Shown here in pieces: positions 1-7,191 of a stretch of 23,648 nucleotides of DNA (position 1 is the stretch's first letter; every line of letters starts with the position of its first letter). The translations under genes were made by a program, and so were the position numbers. A model generated the notes under the pieces. The model searched no databases, was not told the DNA's origin, and saw only the letters and a list, made by a program, of their open reading frames with translations. Where the stretch lies: NCBI GenBank assembly GCA_964569025.1, contig CAZMSQ010000035.1, forward strand, positions 1 to 23,648, in the 5' to 3' direction. The DNA comes from CAZMSQ01 sp964569025. Lineage in GTDB: Bacteria > Bacteroidota > Bacteroidia > Chitinophagales > Saprospiraceae.

Positions 1-1
1 A

Positions 2-22
2 GTGGCGCATCCTCCGCGCCAC
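2..22. repeat. Short GC-rich inverted repeat at the window edge
   Basis: A perfect 7-bp inverted repeat (GTGGCGC at 2-8, GCGCCAC at 16-22) with a 7-base loop. It abuts the palindromic repeat at 22-61. No U-tract follows on either strand, so I do not call it a terminator. The window starts here, so its context to the left is unknown. Confidence 0.4.
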
Positions 23-61
23 CAACCCGGTCCGACGGCTATAGCGGTCCGACCGGGTCAA
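22..61. repeat. Palindromic intergenic repeat, copy 1
   Basis: An imperfect 34-bp palindrome at 25-58 centred on GCTATAGC, with 15 of 17 base pairs matching; the outer 8-bp arms ACCCGGTC/GACCGGGT are perfect. The same sequence, with the shared flanks CCAACCCGGTC and GACCGGGTCAA, recurs at 9516-9572. Both copies are intergenic. This looks like a dispersed REP-like element of the genome. No transposase is nearby, so how it spreads is unknown. Confidence 0.7.
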
Positions 62-95
62 AGATATTGGAGTTTGCTTGCAAGTCAAGGCATGC

Positions 96-132
96 AAAAA
101 AAACCGGAGCTGCGCAGCGCAGCTCCGGTTTT
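96..132 (-). terminator. Intrinsic terminator of the molybdoenzyme operon
   Basis: A perfect inverted repeat with 12-bp arms around a single central base (104-128) is extended by A/T pairs. On the minus strand it is followed by a run of eight U (A-run at 96-103). It lies 35-70 bp beyond the double stop (TAATAA) of the molybdopterin oxidoreductase gene, which is read towards it. The flanking T-run at 129-132 is short, so it acts mainly in the minus direction. Confidence 0.88.
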
Positions 133-166
133 GAGGCATAGTGCCCAAAGATCGGATTTCGGATTA

Positions 167-3019
167 TTATTCTTTGATGTAGAAGGTATCTTCTGTGGGG
201 CGCAGGGCCCGTTTGAACCAGAGGGGGCGGCGCAGGCCGTCTGGGCCGGGAGCGGGTCGGGTCATAGCGAGCCACTCTTTGTAGTTTTCGAATGAGCGTT
301 TGGTATCGACGAAAATGTCGCCGTACTGGTCGTTTGGACCGGGGCGCTCGATGCGGACCCGCTGGTGCCAGCAGTGCATGCCGCTGATGGGGTCTGGGTG
401 CACTGCGTGGGTGATGTTTTGATGGACCCCGCCATCGCTCCAGAAAATGCGCTTTGAGTCGGCATCGGAGCTGTCAAAGGGCTTGATGCCTTCAAGAGTG
501 CGCATGGACCAGCCGCCATTGCCGTCATTTTTGATGGCGACGGTGTTGGTGGCCCAGCGGTTGCCGATTTTGTCTTCTGGGCGGCGCCAGCGGCCAAGGT
601 GGTGGGAGCAGGCGATGACGCCAGGCTTCATGCCCTCAGTGACCCAGACCTTATCGACAAAATAGCCGATGTCTGTGTTGAGCTTGACCAAATCTCCGGT
701 TTTGAAGCCAAAACGGCGCGCCTCCTCTGGGTGCATCCAGATCGGGTTGCGGTTTGAAATCTCTGTCAGCCATTTGGCATTGCCGGACCGGGAGTGTATC
801 AGGGTTGGCAAACGGAAGGTTGGTACCAGTACGTATTCTCCCTTCTCGCGGTCAAGTTTTTCCGGATGGATGTGGCTCTTGATGTAAGTCGGAATGGCAT
901 ACTCCGGCCACTTCCAGTCGACCATGGTCTGAGAATAAAACTCGTTTTTGCGCGAGGGGGTCGGGAATCCAACAAACGGAGTGCCATTGACCATAACCCC
1001 GATTTCTGAGCCTTCTTTGAGGATGACGCCAGTTTCCGGATCTACCTCTGCTCCTTGCATCTGTTCGGGAGAAAGCTGCTTCAGATGCTTGCTATAGCTG
1101 TGCTTTTCGACTTCAAAGGCGCCGTATTTCCGCATGTATTGAAGCGGTGTGAGACCCTCCTTTTCCGACGCCTCTGGTAATCCGGGGGTGTGCTCGAAAA
1201 TGAACTGGTAGTATTCGTCGATGGTGATTTTCTCACCCTTGCGGTATGGGGAAAGGAAATGCTTCCGGATACCTAGGCTGCCATCGGGATCAATTCGCCA
1301 GCTCAGCTCAATCCAGAACTCATCTTCTTCCCAGACCTCTCCGGGGTTCACCTCATAAGTGTGTGTGAAGTCTTTGCCGGCCTTGCGTGCAGCCTCGCGG
1401 AGTACAGGCTGGCGGAATGCAATCCACATTCCGGAATGGGTGGCATAGCTGTTGATGTCATGTCGCTCTGCAGAGTGACCCATCGGGAGGACATAGTCCG
1501 CGAAAAAGGCGGTTTCGTTCCAGGTGGGAGTCAGCGCAATGTGCATGCCGACCATACTTTCGTCGCTCAGGGCTTCAATCCATGAAAAACCGTCGGGGTA
1601 TGTCCAGACCGGGTTAAAGACACGCGTGAAATAGACATCCATTTTTCCGCGGCCCTCCTTGAGCATGTGGGGGAGAAGGAAGCTCATTTCGAAGAATGCC
1701 AATGGATATTCTTTCGGGAAATGAAGCTCATTCCAGAATTTTTGTGCCGGTGGCTTATCGAAAAATGTCGGTTTGAATTTGTTCCAGGCATTCGGTGAGG
1801 TTCCACCCTTCGTGCCCACACTTCCTGTGAGAACATTCAGAAAATGAAGCGCCCGACTGACACACCATCCGCCCAGGTTGCCACTGGCGGCACTGCGCCA
1901 GTTGTGAGTCGAAAACCGTTCTCCGGCCTCTCCAATGATGCGCGCCACTTCAACCACTTTCGCTGCTTCCACCCCGCTTTCCTGCTCGGCATACTCTGGT
2001 GTGTAGTCTTTGTATTCTTCCCGAATTTTCTCAATAAACTGATCAAAGGTCACTTCAGAATCTGGATGCAATGCCTTCAGGTATTGCTCCCAGTTGACCC
2101 AGTTCTCAAGGAACGCTCGGTTGTAGAGTCCTTCATCGAGAATGACTTTGGCCATAGCCAGCAGCAGAGCCGCCTCTGAGCCCGGATACGTGGGCAGCCA
2201 ATAGTCAGACATACTGGCAGTATTGCTCAGGCGCGGGTCGAGAGTGATGAGTTTCGCCCCCTTCATCTTGCCCTCTATGATGCGCTGGGCATGGGGGTTG
2301 AAGTAATGCCCGCTTTCAAGGTGGGCTGAGACCAGAAGAATAGCCTTTGCGTGCGCGTGATCAGGGGAAGGCCTGTCGTATCCGTACCAAAGATTGTAAC
2401 CAAAGCGAGCCCCTGACGAGCAAATATTCGTGTGACTGTTATGTCCGTCTACATTCCAGGATTGGAGAATGCGGTCCATGTAACCTTCGTGACCCGGACG
2501 GCCTACATGATAGGCTACCTCATTATTCCGCCCTTCCTGCAGGGCTTTCCTGATTTTTGCTGCAATATCATCCAACACCTCATCCCAACTGACACGCTCC
2601 CATTCACCGGAACCCCTGGCCCCCTTTCGCCGCATGGGGTGCAAAATCCGATCAGGGTCAGTAATCTGGTTGATGGTGGCGGGGCCCTTCGCGCAGTTGC
2701 GACCGCGACTACCCGGATGGTAGGGATTGCCCTCAAACTTACGGATTTCCCAATTGTCTTTATCGATGTATGCGGTCAACCCACAGGCGCTCTCGCAGTT
2801 GAAGCAAGTCGTGGGCACAATCATGTAATTCCGCTTTTCTTTCCTCGACCACTTGGTCGCTTCATACTCCGTCCAGTGATCCCACTTTTCCGGTGGCGGA
2901 AATTTCGTCAGCTTACCGGGTTCTGTGAGTCGCTCCAGAGGGGGTTCGACCTGGTCATGAAGGTTTGGTATGATGCGGAGTTTTTCCGCGATGCGCTCAA
3001 TGATGCTTGGCTTACCCAT
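167..3019 (-). CDS. Molybdopterin-dependent oxidoreductase, catalytic subunit (DMSO reductase superfamily)
   Basis: A 950-residue catalytic subunit. An N-terminal [4Fe-4S] motif (Cys72-x2-Cys75-x3-Cys79-x29-Cys109) is followed by the bis-MGD oxidoreductase domain. Cys200, in an N-x-C-S-S-G context, sits where the family's molybdenum ligand is expected. Residues about 720-870 (GNAKWLTEI, NPIWMHPEEA) look like the C-terminal dinucleotide-binding domain. There is no twin-arginine signal: the N-terminus is charged and has no RR motif or hydrophobic stretch, so the protein is probably cytoplasmic. The gene follows the FeS/NrfD fusion gene by 53 bp on the same strand, giving a complete electron-transfer module linked to the quinone pool. 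The substrate cannot be read from the sequence; the family includes polysulfide, thiosulfate, nitrate, formate and phenylacetyl-CoA enzymes. The ATG has no clear Shine-Dalgarno. It ends in TAATAA before a strong terminator. Confidence 0.93.
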   Translation of the reverse strand: MGKPSIIERIAEKLRIIPNLHDQVEPPLERLTEPGKLTKFPPPEKWDHWTEYEATKWSRKEKRNYMIVPTTCFNCESACGLTAYIDKDNWEIRKFEGNPYHPGSRGRNCAKGPATINQITDPDRILHPMRRKGARGSGEWERVSWDEVLDDIAAKIRKALQEGRNNEVAYHVGRPGHEGYMDRILQSWNVDGHNSHTNICSSGARFGYNLWYGYDRPSPDHAHAKAILLVSAHLESGHYFNPHAQRIIEGKMKGAKLITLDPRLSNTASMSDYWLPTYPGSEAALLLAMAKVILDEGLYNRAFLENWVNWEQYLKALHPDSEVTFDQFIEKIREEYKDYTPEYAEQESGVEAAKVVEVARIIGEAGERFSTHNWRSAASGNLGGWCVSRALHFLNVLTGSVGTKGGTSPNAWNKFKPTFFDKPPAQKFWNELHFPKEYPLAFFEMSFLLPHMLKEGRGKMDVYFTRVFNPVWTYPDGFSWIEALSDESMVGMHIALTPTWNETAFFADYVLPMGHSAERHDINSYATHSGMWIAFRQPVLREAARKAGKDFTHTYEVNPGEVWEEDEFWIELSWRIDPDGSLGIRKHFLSPYRKGEKITIDEYYQFIFEHTPGLPEASEKEGLTPLQYMRKYGAFEVEKHSYSKHLKQLSPEQMQGAEVDPETGVILKEGSEIGVMVNGTPFVGFPTPSRKNEFYSQTMVDWKWPEYAIPTYIKSHIHPEKLDREKGEYVLVPTFRLPTLIHSRSGNAKWLTEISNRNPIWMHPEEARRFGFKTGDLVKLNTDIGYFVDKVWVTEGMKPGVIACSHHLGRWRRPEDKIGNRWATNTVAIKNDGNGGWSMRTLEGIKPFDSSDADSKRIFWSDGGVHQNITHAVHPDPISGMHCWHQRVRIERPGPNDQYGDIFVDTKRSFENYKEWLAMTRPAPGPDGLRRPLWFKRALRPTEDTFYIKE

Positions 3020-3072
3020 GTGTATTGTGTTGTAGTATCTTCAAAGAATGAATCTCATCGCTTTTTCCGAAA

Positions 3073-4692
3073 TCAGCTCAGTGGCACCCGCTGTGGGGCC
3101 TCCACCCAGATTTTCTCGGTCTGATAAATGCCGATGATGACAAGCAGGCTGGCCACTGCGAATGCAAGACCTCCCGGCATTAACAGGGCAATGGCGAGAG
3201 GCACCATGTTGCCGATGAGGACGGAGCCGAACCAAAAGCGGTTCCGGAACCTGCCGGAGGTAATCATTTTGACCACCCGCTTGCTGTCAGTGGTCGGATG
3301 CGGAGTCACCAATTCGACGGTCAGAATGACCAGATTCACCGCGATACTAGTGATGAATACCACTTCAATCATTCCCATCCATCCGTCAGGCGCCGCTTCA
3401 ACAACTGTGAGAAGCCCATAGAGAGCCGCACCTGCCATCACGCTGTGCACCAGCATATGCAGAGCAAGGGTTGGGCTTTGCCAGAAGTCACGACCCTTGG
3501 CCTGGGCGAACAAAAATGCCGTGTAGACCGCAGTAAGAATGGCAAAGACTGCTGTGATCCAGTTGATAACCCCGGTGAATGCCCCTAAATCAAGAAACTG
3601 GCCAACCAGCAGAAGCGTCAGCAATCCGCCATAGACGCTGATTGTGTAGCCACCACGAACCAGCCAGGATTTCCATTGAGGCCGCAACAACACATACAAA
3701 AAGCGCTTTGGCTGGTCAAGGTCCATAATGAGCAACACCCCTGTCAGCCCCAGAAAAACCAATCCTGCCGCAAGTCCGGCAGTGGCCGTCAGCGTCTCAG
3801 GCGCATATCCGAACAGCCCGCCAAGAAACAGCAACAAAAAAGCTCCGGCGGCAATGGCCTTGGTCATTACATAGCCCGAGACTTCCCATCCCCACAAGAC
3901 ACCCTTGTCAGGACTGTCATAGACGCGGCGCGATTTTCCGAGCATCAGATCAATAGAGCGGGTGGCACCCTTGCCTGCCACCTCACCGGCAGTGGCCGAT
4001 TGACCATTTGCCTCCATCACCGCCTGCACAACATCGCCATTAGAAAACGCCATCTTGTCAGCATGACGGGCAAAATGCCCGACTCCAGAACTTTGAGAGC
4101 TCCAAAAATACTGGTCCGACCGATCCGTTTCAGTTGGAGTCAGTGAAGCCGCATCGCCATTGATATAAAATAAATTCGGTTGAGTCCCTTTCTCTGCCTT
4201 CCTCACAGTCACCTGCTCCCTGTTCAATAGCTCGAAGATTTCAGAATCAGGGTCTTCCATGTCTCCCGATATGATTGCATGCTCTGGGCACACATTTACA
4301 CAAGCCGGCTCCAGACCAACATCTACCCGATGAGCACAATAGTTACACTTCGCCGCGGTTGATGTCTCCGGGTCTATGTACAAGGCATCGTATGGGCAGG
4401 CCTGCATGCACGACTTGCACGCAATACAACGCTCATTGTTGAAATCTACGATGCCATCTTCGCGTATGAACAACGCTTCAACCGGGCATATTTCCACACA
4501 GGGCGCATCGGTGCAGTGATTACAGCGCATCACAGAAAACAATCGCCTCGTATGTGGGAATTGACCTTTCTCCACCTGCTTCACCCAGGTGCGGTTGACA
4601 CCCACCGCCACATTGTGCTCAGACTTGCAGGCCGTCGTGCACGCATGGCACCCGATGCATTTCCGATTGTCAATGATAAAACCGTACTTCAT
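3073..4692 (-). CDS. Fusion of four-cluster ferredoxin subunit and NrfD/PsrC-type membrane subunit
   Basis: A 539-residue fusion. Residues 1-140 hold sixteen cysteines in four ferredoxin-type groups: C12-C15-C18-C22, C57-C60-C65-C69, C89-C92-C95-C99 and C116-C119-C131-C135. This is the DmsB/PsrB/NrfC electron-transfer pattern for four [4Fe-4S] clusters. A linker of about 130 residues follows. Residues about 270-539 contain eight predicted membrane helices, as in PsrC/NrfD quinone-reacting subunits. These two parts are usually separate genes. The first Cys group begins at residue 12 with no export signal, so the iron-sulfur part should face the cytoplasm like its partner at 167-3019. It is the first gene of the operon, starting with ATG after an A-rich leader; a possible operator lies at 4765-4780. 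Whether it feeds electrons to or takes them from quinone is undecided. Confidence 0.92.
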   Translation of the reverse strand: MKYGFIIDNRKCIGCHACTTACKSEHNVAVGVNRTWVKQVEKGQFPHTRRLFSVMRCNHCTDAPCVEICPVEALFIREDGIVDFNNERCIACKSCMQACPYDALYIDPETSTAAKCNYCAHRVDVGLEPACVNVCPEHAIISGDMEDPDSEIFELLNREQVTVRKAEKGTQPNLFYINGDAASLTPTETDRSDQYFWSSQSSGVGHFARHADKMAFSNGDVVQAVMEANGQSATAGEVAGKGATRSIDLMLGKSRRVYDSPDKGVLWGWEVSGYVMTKAIAAGAFLLLFLGGLFGYAPETLTATAGLAAGLVFLGLTGVLLIMDLDQPKRFLYVLLRPQWKSWLVRGGYTISVYGGLLTLLLVGQFLDLGAFTGVINWITAVFAILTAVYTAFLFAQAKGRDFWQSPTLALHMLVHSVMAGAALYGLLTVVEAAPDGWMGMIEVVFITSIAVNLVILTVELVTPHPTTDSKRVVKMITSGRFRNRFWFGSVLIGNMVPLAIALLMPGGLAFAVASLLVIIGIYQTEKIWVEAPQRVPLS

Positions 4693-4764
4693 AAAAAGAA
4701 ATTTTTGAGGAGAATGCCTAAGCGGCCCCTCTTCCTATGTAAGATTTGGCTGATGCGGCAATTT

Positions 4765-4780
4765 ATGAACAAATGTTCAT
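4765..4780. promoter_or_regulatory. Possible operator upstream of the molybdoenzyme operon
   Basis: A perfect inverted repeat ATGAACA-AA-TGTTCAT, 73-88 bp upstream of the ATG of the FeS/NrfD gene. Short symmetric sites of this shape are bound by dimeric repressors; the half-sites resemble those of ArsR/SmtB metal sensors (TGAACA..TGTTCA), and the GAAC-N4-GTTC core also fits Gram-positive-type LexA boxes. No regulator gene is adjacent, so the assignment is open. Confidence 0.4.
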
Positions 4781-4920
4781 GATTAAAAGCATTTGCGTAT
4801 TTTATATTTTCAGGAGGTCAGATTGCAATCTTTTTCAGGTCATTTTCTTTTTCTTCAAAATAGTCTTTTGAAATTTTGAGGATGGGTAAGGTAGGGGATC
4901 AAATGGGGATCCGTATAATT

Positions 4921-5076
4921 GCATCGGCTTTTATTATTTTGATTCACAAGTTATTTGGGGAAAGATGTCGCTGCGCTGCAGCTTACTGGTTGTTGTCCAG
5001 GGCTTGCTAAGGAGATGTCGCCCCTCTGGGGCTGGGGTTGTGGAATGGATTGTGCATGAGATATTTAATCGCAAGG
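4921..5076. repeat. REP-like repeat, copy A
   Basis: First copy of a repeat of about 155 bp, matching 5125-5276 along its whole length with short indels. It contains two units in the same orientation exactly 50 bp apart. Each begins ATGTCGC and runs into a short GC-rich inverted repeat: GCTGCAGC near 4976-4983, and GCCCC-TCT-GGGGC at 5020-5032. A fixed short head followed by a hairpin is the architecture of REP elements mobilised by RAYT-type transposases; no such transposase lies in the window. Confidence 0.75.
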
Positions 5077-5124
5077 GTGGTGGGTGCGATTTGGAATATT
5101 ATGAGCCTTTGAAGGGGGGGCATT

Positions 5125-5276
5125 GTATCGGCTGTTTTTGGGTTGAATTACAGGATAATAGGGGGAATATGTCGCTGGGCTGCAGCTTACTGGTTGTTGC
5201 TCAGCGCTTGCTAAGGAGATGTCGCCCCTCTGGGTTGGGATTAGGGAATGATTTGTGCATGAGATTTCCGACAAGG
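5125..5276. repeat. REP-like repeat, copy B
   Basis: Second copy, in direct orientation 204 bp after copy A. Its two ATGTCGC units start at 5169 and 5219, again 50 bp apart. The central block from the first unit to the second is nearly identical to copy A (for example GGCTGCAGCTTACTGGTTGT). The second hairpin has decayed (GCCC-CTCT-GGGT), and the outer flanks have diverged more, suggesting an old duplication. Confidence 0.75.
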
Positions 5277-5347
5277 AATTTTTTCCTGCAAATGCAGGAG
5301 GTTGGGCCTGTGCAGGATTTGTCATTCAGTTTGGTAGATCCAGGTGG

Positions 5348-6499
5348 TTATTTTGAAAGCGCACAAACTTCTTGATCAGAGAGGGGCATCTCTTCTTCGG
5401 GCAGGATGAAGACATTGCCGCCATTCTCAAATGTGTGGCGCGCAATCATGTTGAATACCGAAGCATTTGAATGTGTTTTGGCATCTTCAAGCTTGAGGCC
5501 TCCGGCAGCCTGGTCATAGATGCCGTATTGATCTGCTCCATGCCTGAAAAAGACAGTGTCAATTTTTCCGGTTATTGCCATTTGAAGGATGTGGGCAGTC
5601 TCCCAGCTTGTCTTGTCGGTGGCGTATTGTTCCAGAAAAGCTGACTTCTTAGAAATCTCCGTTTTGCTGAAAATCGGCTCGAGCAATTCTGTGGCTCTTT
5701 GGTGGAGCGACTCCCGAGAATCCCTTCCGGGATGTCCCGGTATGTGATGGGAATGGATATGGGGATAGGTGTTGACCTCTTGATACATTGGCATCAGGTA
5801 ATCAACGCAGGCTACGACGAGAGGGGCGGTTTCATGGCGTAAAACTTCTTCAAGACTTCGGTTGATGTGTCTGAAATACGCTACAATCTCTTCCTTGTGG
5901 TCATCTTTGCCCTCACCGTGTCCATGAAAAACGGCTCCTCCGGCCTCCCCCGTTTGTCCAGCCCGAAATTGAAGGAATTTCTGCTTATAGTCCGCACCAA
6001 GGGCCTCTTCCAATGACTGTGCTCCCAAATCTTCCAATGCGATTTCAGAAAGGCCGCTTTGGTCACCGACAAATAGGTCTGCGTCGCCAAGGCTCAGGCT
6101 GAGCAGGAAATAACGTGACTCCTTTTGCAGCTCTGGTATCAATGGGAGAATGTACAAATGATCTGCAATGTACAGAATGGGCTTTACCGGTTTGTGCAGA
6201 CCAAGGGTGTTCAGCTTTCCGTCACAAAGAAATACAGCCAAACCTGGATCGAGTCCTTCCCAAAATCCCCCATCCTCCAGTAATTCATGTCCGGGCCCGA
6301 GAATGCGGTCAATCTCACTTTGGTCATTGCCGCGACTGGCAAGATCTTCTCCAGCCTCTGCCAACTTGTTTTTAAAGGTGATTTTGGACTGGGTGCCGGA
6401 AATGGGTGCCCCTAAATCACCAGCGTTTATATAAATTGAAATGCAGTTTGGAGAATGAACCCCGGCAAGTATCTTGAGCGTTTCACGAGATGTATTCAT
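5348..6499 (-). CDS. baeRF-type protein (bacterial relative of archaeo-eukaryotic release factor eRF1)
   Basis: A 383-residue soluble protein that I recognise as the baeRF3-like family. Signs are the central block FHGHGEGKDD (191-200) followed by a helix and a strand ending VVACVDYLMPMYQEVN (228-243), the NTYPHI stretch, and the C-terminal pattern where a strand (DTVFFRH) precedes an L7Ae-like end with NGGNVFILPEEEMP (359-372). Relatives are thought to act on stalled or stressed ribosomes, but the biochemical role is poorly established. The classical GGQ tripeptide of eRF1 is absent; GHG occupies the comparable loop. It is a single gene, divergent from the kinase pair at 6670-8212, with about 170 bp between the preferred starts. 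Clear ATG start; no signal peptide or membrane segment. Confidence 0.8.
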   Translation of the reverse strand: MNTSRETLKILAGVHSPNCISIYINAGDLGAPISGTQSKITFKNKLAEAGEDLASRGNDQSEIDRILGPGHELLEDGGFWEGLDPGLAVFLCDGKLNTLGLHKPVKPILYIADHLYILPLIPELQKESRYFLLSLSLGDADLFVGDQSGLSEIALEDLGAQSLEEALGADYKQKFLQFRAGQTGEAGGAVFHGHGEGKDDHKEEIVAYFRHINRSLEEVLRHETAPLVVACVDYLMPMYQEVNTYPHIHSHHIPGHPGRDSRESLHQRATELLEPIFSKTEISKKSAFLEQYATDKTSWETAHILQMAITGKIDTVFFRHGADQYGIYDQAAGGLKLEDAKTHSNASVFNMIARHTFENGGNVFILPEEEMPLSDQEVCALSK

Positions 6500-6669
6500 G
6501 AGGTATTAATTTGTTGTGATGAATTCAAGGGTGAAGGTCGGGAATTCTTCTGCATTGCCACATGATAAAGGTCATTGTACGTTAGCACAATCTTCAGGTT
6601 TCCTGATTTGTGGAAAACCACAAAATGTCGTTGCTTTATGAATCTTCAGATTTGGCAAATCAATCAAAC

Positions 6670-7191
6670 ATGCTCATCCTGATAGCTGGCCTCCCCGGTA
6701 GTGGCAAGACAACAATCGCTGCGGAACTGGCTCTTCGGATAGGAGCAGCGCATTACAACAGCGATAAAATCCGCCTGAAACTCAATCTGCAAGGTCAATA
6801 CACCGCCGAAGCGAAACAACAGGTCTATGAAGCCTTGCAAATGGCTATCAAAAAGCATTTGTCGGAACAACCAAGCGGCTTCGTCATTGCCGACAGTACG
6901 TTTTTACGTGCAAGCCTCCGGGAGGCCTTCGAGCAGGTGGCCCGGGGGTGCGGGAGTCCCTTTCACTGGACGTGGGTCTATGCCTCAGAGGAAGCCTCGC
7001 TCGAGCGTGTCAGACGAAAACGACTGTACAGTGAAGCCGGACCTGAAGAATATCAAAGATTGAAGCAAACATTGGAGCCGCCGTTTGGAGAATATTTGCA
7101 CCTTCGCACGGATATCCTCTCCGTAAAGCAGTGCGTTGACCAGATCGTTCACTCCATAGACGCACTCCTCCATTTTCCTTCCCATGACTGA
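6670..7191 (+). CDS. P-loop kinase (AAA_33 / COG0645 type)
   Basis: A predicted small-molecule kinase of 173 residues from the ATG at 6670. The Walker A motif GLPGSGKT is at residues 7-14. YNSDKIR and a Walker-B-like strand FVIADSTF follow, then an arginine-rich lid (RVRRKRLYSEAGPEEY). Longer starts in the same frame exist: GTG at 6610 (+20 residues) and ATG at 6625 (+15). I prefer 6670 because the family normally begins a few residues before Walker A. The stop overlaps the start of the next gene (ATGACTGA), so translation is probably coupled. The substrate is unknown. In many bacteria this domain is the C-terminal half of a fusion with the domain encoded next door; mycobacterial Rv2004c is an example. 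Confidence 0.85.
   Translation: MLILIAGLPGSGKTTIAAELALRIGAAHYNSDKIRLKLNLQGQYTAEAKQQVYEALQMAIKKHLSEQPSGFVIADSTFLRASLREAFEQVARGCGSPFHWTWVYASEEASLERVRRKRLYSEAGPEEYQRLKQTLEPPFGEYLHLRTDILSVKQCVDQIVHSIDALLHFPSHD

Larger units (their letters stand above)
4693..5347. other. Intergenic region with REP-like repeats and a possible operator
   Basis: 655 bp without a credible gene. The right part (4921-5276) is taken up by two diverged repeat copies; the left part (4693-4920) is AT-rich and should hold the promoter of the FeS/NrfD gene. I found no clear TAnnTTTG box there. A short perfect hairpin (CCTGCA/TGCAGG, 5285-5298) lies just past the baeRF stop but has no U-tract on the correct strand. An open frame runs from 4965 across both repeat copies, but it merely follows the repeats (see rejected items). 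Confidence 0.7.

Noticed and set aside
2432..3124. A 230-codon plus-strand open frame antisense to the molybdoenzyme gene
   Set aside because: It lies almost wholly opposite a gene with clear domains and metal-binding motifs, and its translation resembles no family I know.
4921..5276. CRISPR array or insertion sequence
   Set aside because: Only two repeats, of about 155 bp each, with no regular spacers, no transposase and no terminal inverted repeats.
5285..5298. CCTGCA/TGCAGG hairpin as terminator of the baeRF gene
   Set aside because: On the minus strand the hairpin is followed by A-rich, not U-rich, sequence, and the stem is only 6 bp.
4965..5375. A 136-codon plus-strand open frame across the intergenic repeats
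   Set aside because: It spans both repeat copies in the same frame only because the copies are 204 bp (68 codons) apart. Its protein has no recognisable domain and simply repeats itself, starting at the ATGTCGC head of the repeat unit.
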